A stretch of 64,000 nt of DNA from positions 109,719,860 to 109,783,859 of the forward strand of contig CM054181.1 in assembly GCA_028829895.1 (NCBI GenBank), written 5' to 3'. A program made the translations under genes and the position numbers. Positions 35,786-47,310 of the stretch are shown piece after piece (position 1 is the first letter of the stretch; every line of letters starts with the position of its first letter). The notes under the pieces are model-generated. The model saw nothing but the letters and a program-made list of their open reading frames with translations, had not been told where the DNA came from and searched no databases. Source of the stretch: Sinotaia quadrata (Eukaryota; Mollusca; Gastropoda; Architaenioglossa; Viviparidae).

Positions 35786-37526
35786 ACTTGGTGTTATTTT
35801 TTTGCTAATGATGAGAAAATAGGACAGAATGTATTTTGCTTATTTCTTTTAAATATTGTTAAACTTTTCTTTTATTAAATTTTTATTAATTGTTCAGTCT
35901 CAGATATTTGTTAGTGTAATGTAACTTCTTTTTGTTTGTTAATATAATTTGTATTGATATTCTAATGAATATGTCTTGTTCTCTGTCCGTCTATATATCT
36001 ATTTGTGCATTCATTTTATAAAATCTATTTCTCGGTTTAAATAACTGAGTGGGAGCCGTGAGTCAAGCCGGCATTAGCGCACCAGCACTAATCATTACTT
36101 AAGACTCCATCAATCATTGATCATTAATCACTAATTATTAATTAAGACTCCATCAACCATTGATCATTAATCAGTAATCATTAATTAAGACTCCATCAGA
36201 ATAACTTAACACTGATTGTCCGTCGTTCTTTTTGCAATGCCATACACTGTCTTTCGTTTTGGTCTTACTTCTACTACACTTTCTAAAGTGCGCCTAAATA
36301 ATGCTGTATAGTAGTCGTCATATATAAATTATTTGATCGAACAAAAGAAAGTTGTTATTTACAAACGAGGAACATTACTAGGTCGGCAAATTGACATAAC
36401 AATTGAGATTGCTTTATTTCCTTTCACCCTCACTGCACAATGACAGAATAATTAGTCCAGTCCATAGATATCGAGTCCCAAAGGTACAGGGTCCCTAAGG
36501 TAGTTCAAGTCCCAAGGTACTGAGTTTCAAAGATAGCGAGTCAGAAAAGTAGTGAGTCACAAAAATAGTGAGATCCACGAAGAGACAAGAGCGCGTAACT
36601 CTCCAGAGAGCCAGTAAATTGAAAGAGCAATTAGGCAGCACATAAGAAGTAATCAACGAACTGCAACAAACAAATAAATAAATAAAATTCCAGCCATAAC
36701 ACCGGACAATATTGTAATTTTTCACTGGGGGTTTGAACAATTTTCTAAAGCTGTTCTAATTCTTGCCTTGGTACACTCATTTCCGAGACGTGTCGTATTT
36801 CATTAAAACATTGTATTTAGTATATTTCAGCGACATATTCCTTATCAGACATAGAGCTATAATCTATCTATCTATCTATGCAGGTGATAATGTATCCTTT
36901 CTATCGACGGTAATCGGAGTCTTTTTTCTTATATTTCTGCATTATATTTCTGTTGTGTTACAATTTTTTAAGTTAATGCTGTGGATGCTACAGTCAGTGC
37001 TATGGTTGATATTTCTCTGGCTAGCAGAAAATTAGAAATGTTATTAGCTATTGATACTTTTCTTTTTCAACAGTTTATCACGTATTCGCTATTTCTATTA
37101 CTAATGCAGTAGTCGATGTTACTTTAGCCGATGTTGTGTTTAATAGTCTAATGACAATGTTATAGCGGGTGTATTTGTAGTCATTTATTGCCTTGTCTAT
37201 TGCCAATGTAATATCTGTTAACGCCTTATAGTCAAGATTGTAGGTTTATATATTTACAGATAATGTTGTTTGAGCTGTCCACTGTTAGTAATACTCAAAG
37301 ACTGTATTGGCGTGCTGGTCTTTGTATATTGTTTTGAGTCAGAGATGCTGAAATAATTTGATGGATGCTAATTTTGAAAAAAGGGTATTATTTACGTCTT
37401 TGAGATTTAAAACAACATTGCAAGCTAATAATTACAGGCTTTTCCTTAGAAAGCAAAACACCCAACCTGTTCTGCATGCGAATGTAGATACATTTATTTT
37501 TTATTCTTTGTTTTATCTGGCTTCAG
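35786..37526. other. Inferred intron/spacer before the hormone exon
   Basis: AT-rich. It holds a 43-bp tandem duplication at 36095-36200 (actccatcaatcattgatca), a short degenerate repeat of gagtcacaaaaatagt type at 36470-36575, and a (TATC)5 run at 36860-36880. No gene supported. Confidence 0.5.
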
Positions 37527-37940
37527 AAAATTCTGGCTAGTGCGAGTGACCCCTTTTGGCCAAGGTGGAGTCCATCTTGGAGCGTGATCCTGCCCGGCTT
37601 GTTTCTTGCCCTTTTGGCCGTCACGATTTCTCAGCCCAGCAGCACGTACCTTGTCCGGACCCCGACCGCATGCAGAATGGTGCCCTTGCAAATGGAACTG
37701 CGGTCGAGGAACTGCGCCCCGAAAACAATTACAGTCTCCGGCTGCAGAGGGACGTGCCACTCGTACGCCCGGGCGGACAGCAACTCCGACGGACTGGAGC
37801 ACTCCTGCGAGTGCTGCAGCGAGATCGGTAGAGTAGTAGAGACCGTGACACTGAGCTGCCCAACAGTCGAATTTCCAATGCGATGGGCGAATATAAATAT
37901 CAGCATTCCCACCGGATGTGCCTGTCGTCCCTGTTCGTGA
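37527..37940 (+). CDS. Bursicon-alpha-like cystine-knot hormone, terminal exon
   Basis: A CAG acceptor at 37524-37526 opens a frame that runs to TGA 37938-37940. It encodes a hydrophobic signal core (VILPGLFLALLAVTI, from 37584) and an eleven-cysteine knot: C-x13-C-x9-C-x3-C-x16-C-x-CC-x13-C-x19-C-x-C-x2-C. This spacing, and the CAPK, SGCRGTC, HSCECC and CACRPC segments, match bursicon alpha closely (which has CMCRPC). One N-glycosylation site (NIS) is present. Known role: a secreted glycoprotein hormone subunit that dimerises with bursicon beta and signals through an LGR-type receptor. No in-frame ATG exists in this exon before the knot, so translation starts in an upstream exon, possibly 28258-28287. 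The exon is GC-rich against AT-rich flanks. Alternative: another CTCK-domain secreted protein. Confidence 0.8.
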   Translation, partial: KILASASDPFWPRWSPSWSVILPGLFLALLAVTISQPSSTYLVRTPTACRMVPLQMELRSRNCAPKTITVSGCRGTCHSYARADSNSDGLEHSCECCSEIGRVVETVTLSCPTVEFPMRWANINISIPTGCACRPCS

Positions 37941-38440
37941 AAGAGGTGATCCAGGATCAGCGATGCGTGTTGAAATATATAGTGGTATAGCATCCAAGAA
38001 GTGGTCGTTAAGAATCGCTGCTTTCAGAACTGCAGTGGACTGAGCAGCTGACTCTGTATATGTTTTGTTTCTTTCTGCACAATGTGTGACCGACATGTTC
38101 CCCTACTGAAAGCACTCCTCACATTTATCTAGATGAAACAGTTCCTCACTGAGTTAACTCACATCACTACCTACGAACTTTGACCTTAGTACAAGTACAA
38201 TGTTGAGGTACATAAAGAGACCACGTATTTTAAAGTATGTTCAAACATTATTGCACAGATAACTGCACACATGTGCGCCAACAACTGTTGGCCGGTACTT
38301 GGTCAGGAACACTTCAGTAAATGAAAAGCACCACTTCCATGTAACACTTTATCAATATAGAAAGCCGGAATGCTTGATAAACAACACAGCAAATACAAAC
38401 AAAAGGAGGGACAGGAAAATGTCAGTACATTGACATCAAG
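37941..38440 (+). other. Probable 3' UTR of the bursicon-like gene
   Basis: No canonical AATAAA is seen in the first 500 bp after the stop; the nearest is inside the following tandem array. Confidence 0.4.
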
Positions 38441-39400
38441 ACACCTCACTACAATGATGATAATACTTTGGTAATTTTTAACATGTTAATACGTGAATAA
38501 CCACCGATTAATGCATACATACACAATGATGACAATACTTCTGTAATTTATAACACGTTAATTCATGAACAACAACCAATTAATGCATACGCATACAATG
38601 ATGAAAATACTCGCGTAATTTTTAATATGTGAATAAATGAACAACTAACGGATTAATGTGTACACATAATATGATGATGCCGATAAATTGTGTAATTTAT
38701 AACATGTTAATACGTGAACAACCCCCGATTAATTCTAGCACATACAATGAGGACAATATTTGCGCAATTGATAACTTGTTAATACGTAATTTGAATAAAT
38801 GAACAACCACCGATTAATGCGTACACGTACCATAATGACAATACATGTGTAATTTATAATGTGTGACTAGTAACCACCGATTAATACATACACAAAACAA
38901 TGATGACAATAATTGCGTAATTTATAACATGTTAATACGTAAGTTACTCCCGATTAATACATACACGTACAATGACGACAATAATTGCGTAATTTATAAC
39001 ATGTTAATACGTGAACAACCACCGATTAATGCGTACGCACCCAATGATGACAATTCTTGTGTAATTTATAACATGTTAATACGTGAACAACCACCGATTA
39101 ATGCGTACGCACCCAATGATGATAATTCTTGTGTAATTTATAACATGTTAATATGTGAACAACCACCGATTAATGCGTACGAACCCAATGATGACAATTC
39201 TTGCCTAATTTATAACAGGTTAATACGTAAGTAACTCCCGATTAATACATACACATACAATGACGACAATTCTTGCGTAATTTATAACATGTTAATACGT
39301 GAACAACCACCGATTAATGCGTACGCACCCAATGATGACAATTCATGTGTAATGTATAACGTGAATACGTGAATAACCACCGATTAATGCATACACACAC
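38440..39400. repeat. 72-bp minisatellite, about 13 copies
   Basis: Units share gtgtaatttataacatgtta, then atacgtgaacaaccaccgat and taatgcgtacgcaccc. The central copies (38940-39230) are almost identical; the outer ones are diverged. The unit is 24 codons long, which keeps a plus-strand frame open at 38863-39234 without it being a gene. Confidence 0.95.
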
Positions 39401-40010
39401 AGGTCGCTCCAGAGAAAGCACTGCATATGTGTTTGTACGGCAACACAGAGATATCAACAAAATATTTAATACAGCACAACAGCGTAATTTGTAATGCTGA
39501 ACAACACCTATATGCATAATCAACAATATATTTTCAATGTACAACAACCATAAATGTTGCTTATAGTTATGAAGATAACACATCACTAGATAAAACTGAT
39601 GATTTGACTTCAGTGAGTTGGAGCGCATGTGGTATATTGGGGTAAGAATAAATTGTTCCAACACAGAAGCATATCTTTAAGGAGGGTGGTTGACCGGTCA
39701 CCAACAAGTGAACTATGAAATTTCATTTTGTAGGAATACTTGAAGGTGCCATATTTTCTTTTCTTTTTGTTATGCTGCGCCCTATATTTGTAAATGTACA
39801 GTTCTGCGAAAAATCTTTTGTTGAAAAAGTAAAGAGACAAATCTGAAACAAGATTAAAAAGAAGCCACTGTTGAAAAGATTTGTCGTCTCTTGCTGTATT
39901 TTCTCCGCATGTCTTTTATTACGAAACACGTTTAACATCTTCCTGATCTAAGTCAACCGTGCCATTCTTTCACTGTAAATAAGTTTTCAAGACTTTTGTT
40001 CGTGTATGTA
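39401..40010. other. Unique spacer, nothing recognised
   Basis: No supported gene or element. Confidence 0.5.
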
Positions 40011-40014
40011 TGTG

Positions 40015-40018
40015 GTGT

Positions 40019-40057
<39 letters not shown>

Positions 40058-40242
40058 GTGTGTATGTGTATGTGTATGTGTATGTGCATGTGTATGTGTG
40101 TATGTATGTGTGTGTATGTGTATGTGTGTGTATATGTGTGTGTATGTGTGTATACGTATGTGTGTGTGTGTGTGTGTTTATGTGTGTGTGTGTGTATGTT
40201 TGTGTGTGTATGTATGTGTGTTTGTTTGTTTGTTTGTTTGTG
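40015..40242. repeat. (GT)n / TGTATG / TTTG microsatellite
   Basis: Imperfect GT run with frequent TGTATG variants and a terminal (GTTT)n. Confidence 0.95.
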
Positions 40243-40449
40243 TTAATAATACTTTTATTACGTTTCTTCTGAATCCTCACTACGTCATTTCAACACATTA
40301 ATAAAATATTAAATCTACATTTGAAAGGATTGTTAGGCATTATTCATTAAAATCAATTTAAACCGTTGTCCCAACTTTTATCTTTCCCAATCAGTTTATA
40401 CCGCCACACCATCTTATCTCATGTCTATCCTCATTCCTTTCAACATGAC

Positions 40450-40655
40450 CCTCAACTTCTCTTAAAAGACTTTCCCTATTTAACTTCTGTCTAAGGAGTT
40501 CCCATTCGTTTAGCATTATCCCAACTTCTGTCAAAAGCTATCCTCATCTCTTTAGCATTATCCCACCTTCTTTCATAAGGTATCCCAATCTCTTTAGCAT
40601 TATCCCAACTTCTCTCATAAGGTATCCTCATTTCTTTATCATTATCCCGACGGAA
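40450..40655. repeat. About 45-bp minisatellite, 4-5 copies
   Basis: Units share tagcattatcccaacttct, then cataaggtatcctcatctct. Confidence 0.88.
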
Positions 40656-40664
40656 ACCGTTACA

Positions 40665-40831
40665 GATGCTAAAACAATAATGAAGCCGTTAAACAGGCTA
40701 AAACAGTAACGAAGCCGTTACAGATGCTAGAACAATAATGAAGCCGTTACAGATGCTAGAACAATAATGAAGCCGTTACAGATGCTAGAACAGTAACAAA
40801 TCCGTTATAGAGGCTAAAACAATAATGAAAC
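40665..40831. repeat. 29-bp minisatellite abutting a TGTGAC fragment
   Basis: Six units of acaataatgaagccgttaca plus gatgctaga. The last unit runs straight into the TGTGAC start at 40832. Confidence 0.92.
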
Positions 40832-40885
40832 TGTGACACATACGCCACCCTAGTTAATGGTTAATTAATTGACCAGTATAATAGC
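40832..40885 (+). mobile_element. TGTGAC-module fragment, copy E
   Basis: Begins TGTGACACATACGCCACCCT and continues agttaatggttaattaatt, matching the first 50 bp of copies B and D, then breaks off. Confidence 0.65.
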
Positions 40886-40899
40886 ATACATCTGGAAAG

Positions 40900-41112
40900 T
40901 AGCAGGCAGCCTTCACCAGAACTGAGCCAATCTCTGTATACACTCGTGCAAGTACAAAAGAGGCTCTTCAAGTAGAAGACTGCCTTCATTACAACTGAGC
41001 CAATCTCTGTATACACTCGTGCAAGTACAAAAGAGGCTCTTCAAGTAGAAGACTGCCTTCATTACAACTGAGCCAAACTCTGTATACACTCGTGTAAGTA
41101 CAGTAGAAGTAA
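40900..41112. repeat. 73-bp minisatellite, 3 copies
   Basis: Units share actgagccaatctctgtata, then cactcgtgcaagtacaaaag and aggctcttcaagtagaagac. Confidence 0.93.
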
Positions 41113-42390
41113 TAGATCGCTCACGACGCGAGATTTATTCTCAGGAATAAACAGCATTTTGCATTTATTCACGTCTCTTTATGACTGGCGACGACTCGAG
41201 TGGGTGTATGTTACAATTTCTGATAGCATTTCTAAATACATTTCTTCATTTGTGGGCTTTCCTTGTTTAATTTTATTCCATAATTTGGCCAGTAGCACGC
41301 AGGAAATAAGCAAGTATATACACTCCAGTAATGGTCATCTGGCTATGTTGGCATTCTAGAATCTAGACTATTCCAGAAATTCTAATAAGAGGCCAAGGCC
41401 CAAACTTTTGGGCTTTCTGTAACTTAAATTAAGTACAACAAGTGCACATATGGAACGCTGGCGTTCATTTCTACGTTTGTTGACCGCACAAGGAGAGGGG
41501 AAGGGGGAAGGAATCGTCTTGATACTACTCAAGCACTAAACTCTCACTTAGAAATCAAAGGGAAGTTATCACGTCCAAATTGTGTCTGCATGTTAAGTGT
41601 TGGCTTTATCACAAGTTCGAACAGAGTTATTAGTCTATAATCAAAATTTTATTTTTGTCTATGACATAATTCTGCTCAATTTAGACAAGGTTTTATTTGC
41701 CCTGTATAATTGGTAAATGGCTCTTAAAACATGCCCTGTCTGAATATAAATCTATTTTTTCCCATTCTTCTGTTTTTATTCGTTTCATCCTCATCCTCAG
41801 AACTCCACCTTATAAACGCTCACAACATTCCCTCAAACCCTAATTTTTACTCCAGACACCAGACAAAGACAACGAAAATATAACACATTTTACACCAGAC
41901 AACGAAAATATAACATTTTCATTTACCCACACTGCATGTATCTGAGCAGGAGGTATAAAACTGTAAGGCTGCATAATTTTGATAGTGTAGAAATCTTCTT
42001 TCGAAATTATAATTAATGATGGATGCCAATGATCATTCAATGTCAAGCCCCGTATTCCAGTTCATTTGTAAGGGCTATGAACTCTGGCATAAAATTACCG
42101 ATAATTTTCTAAAGACAGATTGTCTCCCCTGAAGAAAATAGAATAATGGCACATTAAGGTGCAACAGAACCTTATAAGGCTATAAGCCCAACCCCGTCGA
42201 TAACACTGAAGAAAAAAAAATATATTTTCATGCCCTTCCATAGCTATGAGCGAATTTATTTTGTGTGTTTTTAATGTTGCTAAGTGTAGTCATGGAAATT
42301 AGCGCTTGTAGTATAAAACTTTCAACAAAATCTGATATATAAATAAATATATAAACAACTGTATAGTTATGGGAAATTTTACATCATGTG
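41113..42390. other. Unique spacer, nothing recognised
   Basis: No gene supported. It contains a CAAAGGGAAGTTAT motif at 41555-41570 and a 27-bp duplication near 41855-41912 (agacaacgaaaatataacat). Confidence 0.5.
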
Positions 42391-42394
42391 CTTA

Positions 42395-42397
<3 letters not shown>

Positions 42398-42477
<80 letters not shown>

Positions 42478-42515
42478 GCATGCACGCACGCACGCACGCA
42501 CACACGTGCGCACAC
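42398..42515. repeat. (CA)n / (GCAC)n microsatellite
   Basis: CA run followed by GCAC units. Confidence 0.96.
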
Positions 42516-42599
42516 ATACACACGTGTTGCACATTAGCTGTTTGTTTCTGTGTGTATAATATGCATCTTTATTAATAAAAATATTTTGGTTAATCAAAG

Positions 42600-43110
42600 T
42601 GAAATTACGAACATTTTTATAAAAACAAAAACAACACTGAACAATGCAATATGCATTTGTTTGATATATTATTGATTTTCCTCACCGAATCTTAAAGTAA
42701 ATATGGTGAAGAGATAATTATAATTGGGATGTTTAAAGTCAAGGTATTTCGTCCTCGAGAATAAAGAGGAAGAGAGGATAAGCGGATGAGAGGAAGCGGC
42801 TGGATACAGAAATATTTCGGAAATATTTTTGAACTTAAGAGTGAATCCAAACGGTAGTAACCCTTCTCACTGAAAGAGAATTGAAAGGCTCCACCTCGTC
42901 TATCACTATGAGACTTAAGAAACTGGAGAAGAGCGTTCCGACTTTTATGACAAGGGGGGATAATGATTTTGAAGATGTAAATCTAAGGCGATTTTATTGA
43001 TTTTAATTTCTGACTATAAGGTTTTAGAATTTAGAGTTATGTCTCTCTATTTTAACTCGTGCGTTGATTTGCGCGCCACAAATGAGGCAGACATAGACAC
43101 ACAGTTCATA
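42600..43110. other. Unique spacer, nothing recognised
   Basis: No supported gene or element. Confidence 0.5.
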
Positions 43111-43151
43111 TGATAGTATGTGTGTGCGTGTCTGTATGCTGCCTTTGTGTA

Positions 43152-43230
<79 letters not shown>
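43152..43230. repeat. (GT)n microsatellite
   Basis: About 36 GT units. Confidence 0.96.
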
Positions 43231-43231
<1 letters not shown>

Positions 43232-43434
43232 CTTGCTCGTGTGTACTCTCTAGTATCTAAGAATGCGTGGTGTCTTAACATGTCTAACTTATTTGAAAGA
43301 ACGGTCAAGATAGTTCAAGCAATACGCAGAGATGCTATTCTTAGTCAGACAAGTTACAGACTAATTTGGTGATAGCATTGGATAGGGCTAAAGGGCGTGA
43401 TAGACCGTGCGTGTACGAGGGCTATGTGGTCTGG

Positions 43435-43985
43435 GGTCAATGATCTATAATGCTTTTGCGAGTGGTAGATGGACAGAGCTCAATGAATTGTAACACTTTA
43501 CGAGTGCCAGATTGTTAGGGCCATAGGAATTGAAGCACTTTATGAGTGCCAGATTGTTAGGGCCATAGTGAATTGTAGCACTTTACGAGTACTAGATGGT
43601 CAAGGCTAAAAAACTGCAACACTTTATGAATGCCAGGTGGTTATGGCTAAAGTGAATTGTAACACTACGAATGCAAAATGGCTAGGCTCAACGCATTCAT
43701 ATCTTTTACGAGTTGGTATAAGACTAGAACTCAAGAATTGCATTTATTTTACGAGTGCTAGATGACCAGGACTCACTGACCTGTATTCATTTTACGAGTG
43801 CTAGATGGCCAGGGCTCAATGACCTGCAAATAGTTTACGAGTGCTAGATGACCAGGACTCATTGACTCGTATTTATTTTACGAGTGCTAGATAATTAGAG
43901 CACACGACGTGCATTTTATTGTACGTTTACTAAATGACAAGGGTTTCATGACGGGTGCTAGATGACGTGAATCTATTTACCTGCA
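43435..43985. repeat. About 55-bp degenerate minisatellite, about 10 copies
   Basis: Units share tttacgagtgctagatgacc, then agggctcaatgacctg or agtgaattgtaacac. Divergence is high, so the array is old. Confidence 0.88.
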
Positions 43986-43989
43986 ATAT

Positions 43990-44900
43990 ACATGATCAGA
44001 TATTGAAAGTTACAATGACTAGTTTTCTTCAGAGAGTGCTCGCCGTTTCGATCACAGACTTCCTGAAATACTGTTGCGAGTGCAGTAGGGCTAGATTTCG
44101 CTCGAGCACTGACATTATAGTGTTTTAAATATTTTAAATATTATTGCATATATGGTGCAGTGTATAATGGTAATGTATTCCGCAACATCAAATCAACAAA
44201 AATGAAATGAAATAATGAAATTACACAGACAATTTACCATGATCGCAGGCACATATTCATTGTACTTTGAGCTGTAAGACTGCAGTTCAAAACTACTATA
44301 TAAATAACGCATGGTATATAAACTAGTAACTTCCAATACTTGCCAGTATATTCACGTCATTATCAGTACACATGTTTATTGTTGTACACATGTTGTCGAA
44401 AGTACATGTATAAATATTACATCAAGTAGTCTACGAGGTTAACATTACAATGAAAGCTTGTAATTCTGTATATCCATAAATACATTTCTTGCAATCAATA
44501 ATTCACGTCATGGTAACGCAAGTAAGTGTACACGTATTACGTCATTACGCACTGATTCACAGCCTTGTTACATTTCCAATTGCATTGTACACCTGCCTGT
44601 GTAGTGCAGCACATTGGGAACTGTAAAGCTGGAATTTAAATTTAAAACATTGATCACATAGGAACAAGGGCATATATCCTGTTGAACGCGGACAATTCGC
44701 CACCCACACTCAGATGAAGTGAAGCATTTGCATAACCCCGTTTATTTATGTGTCTGCGAATTTGGCTTAGTGAATACTAGCTATTTACTTTCATACATGG
44801 ACGCACAAATGTACAAACCTAACAAATTAACAGTCTGCGCTCACTTACAAACTAATCTACATGTTAAAAAGCAGGAGTCAGGTAGCATTACGTGGAAATT
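43990..44900. other. Unique spacer, nothing recognised
   Basis: No supported gene or element. Confidence 0.5.
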
Positions 44901-44908
44901 GTCAGAAT

Positions 44909-45086
44909 GAAAGTAGAAGTGAAAGTAGCTGGAAAATTGGGTGGAGGTAGAATAGATTTTTTTACTGCTGCCGCGTTTGTACGCATTGATCAGTCTCGAC
45001 TGCAGCCTGCTTTGGAACGTTAAAGCTTTACACCGAGAGCTGACATGTTGTCGGAATAGAACCTATCGGAACACACCATTGGGAAG
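44909..45086 (+). promoter_or_regulatory. Candidate ZNFX1 promoter and 5' UTR exon with IRF-type element
   Basis: GAAAGTAGAAGTGAAAGTAG at 44909-44928 contains AAGTGAAA (44917-44924), fitting the IRF site AANNGAAA and resembling an ISRE. About 70 bp downstream is an initiator-like tcagtctcgac, and a donor-like GGGAAG|GTCAGT lies at 45087. The next downstream acceptor (47304-47305) precedes the ZNFX1 ATG by 5 bp. The link is inferred from position and signals only. Confidence 0.3.
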
Positions 45087-45699
45087 GTCAGTAAATTCAT
45101 TTTATCAACACACTCTATCAACATCAAGGTACTTAATGAAACTATAATATTTAAGTTTAAGCATTTTGGCATTGAAACAATTGCAATCTTGCGGCAGTTT
45201 TGCTTCAGTTCTATAAAGCATTCGCTATTTTGGCTTCCTAGTTTTAACCGAAGCAACATTACTTATCTATCTAATGTGTCCAGTAGGCTACTCAGTCGGT
45301 TTATTTCTTTCTGACCTACACCTGAACCTTTAGAATTTGTTCCGGGGAGATGGTTGTTCACCGATTTGGCGAGCTTAGTTACTGTTATCGTTTTTAAATG
45401 GTGGCGTGTTTGCTTACTTTGACCTTCAACTTCTTCAAGTTTGAGTCAAGTGTACGTGAGAACACTGCGCTTGAAAGAGTTTTGATAAATAGGACAAGTG
45501 GATTATGTTCTGCTAATGTGTATCCTCTGCTTATATTTATCCAATTGAAGAAAGAGCAGCGTTTGCGTAACGATTGCGTTGTTCATATTTTCTTTAGAGA
45601 CAACAAAATTCTTCACTTGATGTAGCTTGCAAATAGGCGAGGGCAAATTTTAATTTACAGTAGAACAATATCCCTTCAATATTTAAATCATGCTTATCG

Positions 45700-46205
45700 T
45701 CAGCGTACCTCGAATGTGCAACATTTATTGAGTGTACTATACCTCTTTAATGAAAAGCAATATTTTAGAGTATCACCTCTCATTAATAGCAACAATTCTT
45801 GAGTGTACTATACCTCTTTAATGAAAAGCAATATTTAGAGTATCAGTCTCATTAATAACAACATTTATTGAGTGTACTATACCTCTTTAATGAAAAGCAA
45901 TATTTTAGAGTATCACGTCTCATTAATAACAACATTTATTTAGTTTATTACAGCTCATTAATAACAACATTCAGTGAATGTTTTGTAGTCATTAATAAGA
46001 AATTTATCTTAACGTATTATAGCTCATTAATAAGAACATTTATATTAGTGTATTATATCTAAATGATAACAACATTTATTTATTGAATTATAGCTCATTA
46101 ATAGCGTACCAAGTTTTACTTTAGTGTATATTAGCTCATTAATAACACTTATGCATTTCTTTAGAGCTCATTAATAACAACATTTATTTAGTATATTAAA
46201 GCTTA
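45700..46205. repeat. Compound minisatellite (70-bp then about 34-bp units)
   Basis: Three units of about 70 bp (attgagtgtactatacctct, ttaatgaaaagcaatatttt) pass into shorter tcattaataacaacattta units. Related sequence resumes at 46925, after the TGTGAC-module copy C. Confidence 0.85.
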
Positions 46206-46245
46206 TTAGTTATATTAGTACAAATCTATTTTGGGGTGATATATA

Positions 46246-46720
46246 TGTGATGGTCAGAGCTACTGGTTATGATTATTATTATTATATTCTAATTAATAAT
46301 TCATTCCTAAATACAAGTGCCTGGAATCTTAATTAATATATTAATAATAAATCACAATAGACGTTCAAATTGTCTCCCATATGGCGGATCACCTGGCGCT
46401 GCAGAAATTCTACCCCTTAGTTTAGATAGATGTTCTACTGACACAATTCCTCCCCACAGATGCAACGTCTTACTTAAGGAGTAATTAGATCCATCTTTAA
46501 GTTATTTTAACGAGCCGCCGCCCCCCCCTACACCCACTATTACTCCAGACGTATCATTTAGATAATATGCGAACAAATAAGAAACAACAAGAAATTTATT
46601 AAATCAACAATCAAAACATACAAACGATGCAGTTGAATAAAGAATACACACTCTCATAGGATAAATGTTCAGATAATGTGCACCACTTATTCAACCTCTA
46701 TCCCAAATATAAAATAGTCA
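46246..46720 (+). mobile_element. TGTGAC-module dispersed repeat, copy C (diverged)
   Basis: Starts TGTGATGG and shares, in order, taattaataattcattcc, gaatcttaattaatat, atggcggatcacctggcgct, ttacttaaggagtaattaga, acacccactattactccaga and aaatttattaaatcaacaat with the other copies. It lies inside a related tandem array, between 46205 and 46925. Confidence 0.7.
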
Positions 46721-46924
46721 AGTTAGTATTCAATAATCGAATTGTGAATCTATTTCTCATCACAGAAATCAGAGTAGGAGTAAAAGAATCAATAGTTAAT
46801 TTTACACGACCTTCATATGACGTAAAAGTCGTAAGCTGTCATTGGCAGGTTTTCTCAACTATGTCACAGGCTCACTTTGCCTGCAGGTCTAACGTGCACC
46901 TCTAGAAACACTACACGAAGTGTT

Positions 46925-47095
46925 CCAAGAATTTATTTAGTGTATCAAATCTAGCTAATTATTTAATAATGAAATGTATTGAATGTACTATAGCTTAGCT
47001 CATAAATTAATAACAAAATTTATTTAGTGTATCAAGTTAGCTAATTATTTAATAATGAAATGTATTGAATGTACTACAGCTCAGCTAATAACATT
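46925..47095. repeat. About 84-bp duplication related to the 45.7-46.2 kb array
   Basis: Two units share ttatttagtgtatcaa, gctaattatttaataatgaa and atgtattgaatgtacta; the first block is the same as in the array left of copy C. Confidence 0.8.
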
Positions 47096-47310
47096 AATCA
47101 AGTTTTAAGCTGAGATGCAGCAATAACATGTGCATGTTCAAATGATGATTTTAGTTTACGATTGTAGTGTCTGAAACAGTAAATCAGTAAATATATCAGT
47201 GTGTGACTGTAGTTCACATCCGATTATTGGCTACTTGAAATATTATTATTGGTTTAAGATTCTGAATTCACAAATCTACTTTAGCAGACCTTCTTGTTTT
47301 CTAAGGAAGC

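Noticed and set aside
37584..37940. Taking GTG at 37584 as the start of the bursicon-like protein
   Set aside because: Animal nuclear genes do not normally start at GTG. The exon opens at the acceptor ending 37526 and the frame continues upstream of GTG, so the ATG must be in an earlier exon.
37494..38096. 200-codon minus-strand frame antisense to the bursicon-like exon
   Set aside because: It is open because the opposite exon is GC-rich; its sequence has no recognisable domain and the plus strand shows a clear cystine knot and splice acceptor.
38863..39234. 123-codon plus-strand repeat protein
   Set aside because: The 72-bp unit is a multiple of three, so the frame stays open by construction; outer copies break it and no flanking exon signals exist.
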